Below, one piece after another: positions 20,533-21,698 of a DNA stretch of 21,698 nucleotides (its first letter is position 1; each line of letters begins with the position of its first letter). Under the pieces are notes generated by a model, which saw nothing but the letters and a program-made list of their open reading frames with translations, was not told the DNA's origin and searched no databases. The position numbers were made by a program, and so were the translations under genes. Origin of the DNA: a virus; IMG/VR virus record IMGVR_UViG_3300020005_000027, positions 1-21,698 of that record. One strand, 5' to 3'.

Positions 20533-21698
20533 AAAATATTATATTATTTATTTGCTTGGTTGTTTCGTTTCAGATGTTCGGTCAAGTCCCGACAGGGTTT
20601 CAGTATAGAAGAGTGAACGAAAGGATACAAGGTAAGTTTATGGTTGATTCAATGGGGTACATGGCAAGGTATTATGATACAACTGCCGCCAATCTTCATA
20701 TGTTAATAGATACTTGTGGGGCGCACTTTTTTTCATATGCAACTAATACAGTATGGGTAAGGGCTTGCAATCCTAAGCATTGGGTTGAGGTTGGTAGCGG
20801 AGGCGGCATTGGTACACTTGATACATTACTTCCAAGAGACGCAATGTTTGATGTTGTTCAGAACACAGGGGGTACGGCCTATAAATCACACAGGCAAATA
20901 GTTTACAATATAAAAGACTACGGGGCTACAGGAGACGGGGTAACAGATGATCAGCCGTTCATTCAACGGGCAATCGATTCTTGTTTTTCTCAAGGTGGTG
21001 GTGTGGTTTATCTACCTAACGGGATTTATTTGTTGACAGCAACGGCACAAAGTGGGATGCACTTGCGTATTCCTGTATCTACAATTCACCGGACAGATAC
21101 GGCAGTTACAGTAGAGTTCAGAGGAGAAACTCCTCCAATGATGTGGACGAATCCTTTAACTGATACCAATAATGCAAAACCACCTTTAACCGGAGTGATA
21201 TTAAAAAGTTCTTTACTTTCTTCTACTGCTATACTATCAACAAATTTTGATGGTGCAGGTCAAGCTAATTTCTGTAACGTAGTAGTAAGAAATATCGGAT
21301 TTAGAATACGAAGCATGACGGGGCTAACTCACGTCGCTCCAGAGGGTCAGGGAATAGACGGTAGTAAATTATCCATGTTAACGGTAGATAATGTAAGAAT
21401 CGATACAGAAAGCCCAAGAGATAGTACAGTAATGCCAAATTCAAGTAGTGTAGGGATTAACTTTCCAAGAGTAAATAATTGGTGTCAGATAAATTTTACC
21501 AACTCACTTATAACAGGAATGTACAAGGCAATAGTTGTAGCGGAACATTTCAAAGCAAACAACGTAGAACTTGATGGAAATTATATTGGGTTAACTACTT
21601 ACGGAGAAACTCAGTATCACCCTATCGAAATATCTCAAATGGGTTTCTGGAGGAACGCTTATAATATAGTTTTACAAGGAAGCGGAAGAATAAGTATC
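20529..21698 (+). CDS. pectate-lyase-like tail spike with signal peptide, 3' end missing
   Basis: This is a partial gene: ATG 20529 then 390 codons without stop to the window edge. Residues 1-19 (MKNIILFICLVVSFQMFGQ) are a Sec signal peptide of Bacteroidota type, with cleavage likely after Q19. A linker with GSGGG (90-93 region) follows. Then YNIKDYGATGDGVTDDQP (126-143) and GGGVVYLPNGIYLL (157-170) open a right-handed beta-helix of the Pectate_lyase_3/GH28 group. Later strands repeat N, V and I at about 25-residue spacing. Such spikes bind or cut surface polysaccharide. The signal peptide is unusual for a virion protein. Confidence 0.8.
   Translation, partial: MKNIILFICLVVSFQMFGQVPTGFQYRRVNERIQGKFMVDSMGYMARYYDTTAANLHMLIDTCGAHFFSYATNTVWVRACNPKHWVEVGSGGGIGTLDTLLPRDAMFDVVQNTGGTAYKSHRQIVYNIKDYGATGDGVTDDQPFIQRAIDSCFSQGGGVVYLPNGIYLLTATAQSGMHLRIPVSTIHRTDTAVTVEFRGETPPMMWTNPLTDTNNAKPPLTGVILKSSLLSSTAILSTNFDGAGQANFCNVVVRNIGFRIRSMTGLTHVAPEGQGIDGSKLSMLTVDNVRIDTESPRDSTVMPNSSSVGINFPRVNNWCQINFTNSLITGMYKAIVVAEHFKANNVELDGNYIGLTTYGETQYHPIEISQMGFWRNAYNIVLQGSGRISI

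Noticed and set aside
1-21698. tRNA genes, CRISPR arrays, insertion sequences, attachment sites
   Set aside because: I looked for cloverleaf patterns, regularly spaced repeats, transposase motifs and an integrase, and saw none. A dedicated program could still find a short site.

Overview
The window is the structural half of a tailed double-stranded DNA phage, or a prophage of that type, with siphovirus-like gene order (terminase, portal, MuF, protease, capsid, connectors, tail tube, chaperones, tape measure, tail tip, spike). A Bacteroidota host is likely. The DNA is AT-rich, start codons follow A-rich leaders without Shine-Dalgarno motifs, the terminase and portal resemble those I know from Bacteroidota phages, and the last gene has a Bacteroidota-style signal peptide ending in Q. 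Almost all genes are on the plus strand. Many are coupled by 4-base stop/start overlaps (ATGA, or TTGA/ATAA in three cases).

Layout: (i) 1-420 holds a partial minus-strand gene, a short divergent spacer and two tiny ORFs. (ii) 421-4854 is an accessory block packed into one coupled operon: two GT9/heptosyltransferase-like proteins, two SAM-methyltransferase-like proteins, a Stealth-like sugar-phosphotransferase and several microproteins. It looks like a glycan-building or glycan-modifying set. (iii) 4855-6936 holds an HNH homing-type endonuclease directly upstream of the large terminase gene. (iv) 6933-11844 is the head module: portal, MuF minor head protein, two microproteins (one membrane), HK97-type prohead protease with an added zinc ribbon, and HK97-fold capsid protein. 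(v) 11845-12379 is a small accessory insertion: terminator, a homing-endonuclease fragment and a basic microprotein. (vi) 12376-17262 holds connectors, tail tube, tail assembly chaperones (possibly joined by a -1 frameshift) and tape measure. (vii) 17262-21698 holds tail tip proteins and a pectate-lyase-like spike with a signal peptide, cut by the window edge.

The main discovery candidate is in the terminase gene. Its reading frame starts at a TTG (5562) overlapping the HNH stop and encodes the N-terminus up to the middle of the Walker A P-loop (YYGGAA). It then meets UAA immediately. The P-loop resumes as GGGKS in another frame exactly 40 nt later. Removing the 40 nt rebuilds a perfect P-loop, YYGGAAGGGKS. 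The gap has the layout of the phage T4 gene 60 ribosomal bypass: a stop right after the take-off codon, an internal stable hairpin (here capped by a GNRA tetraloop), synonymous take-off and landing Ala codons (GCG/GCA), a purine-rich stretch before the landing site, and an adjacent HNH homing endonuclease like MobA of T4. I infer a candidate second example of a homing-endonuclease/translational-bypass cassette, in the terminase gene. RNA splicing of a mini-intron, gene inactivation and assembly error are the alternatives.
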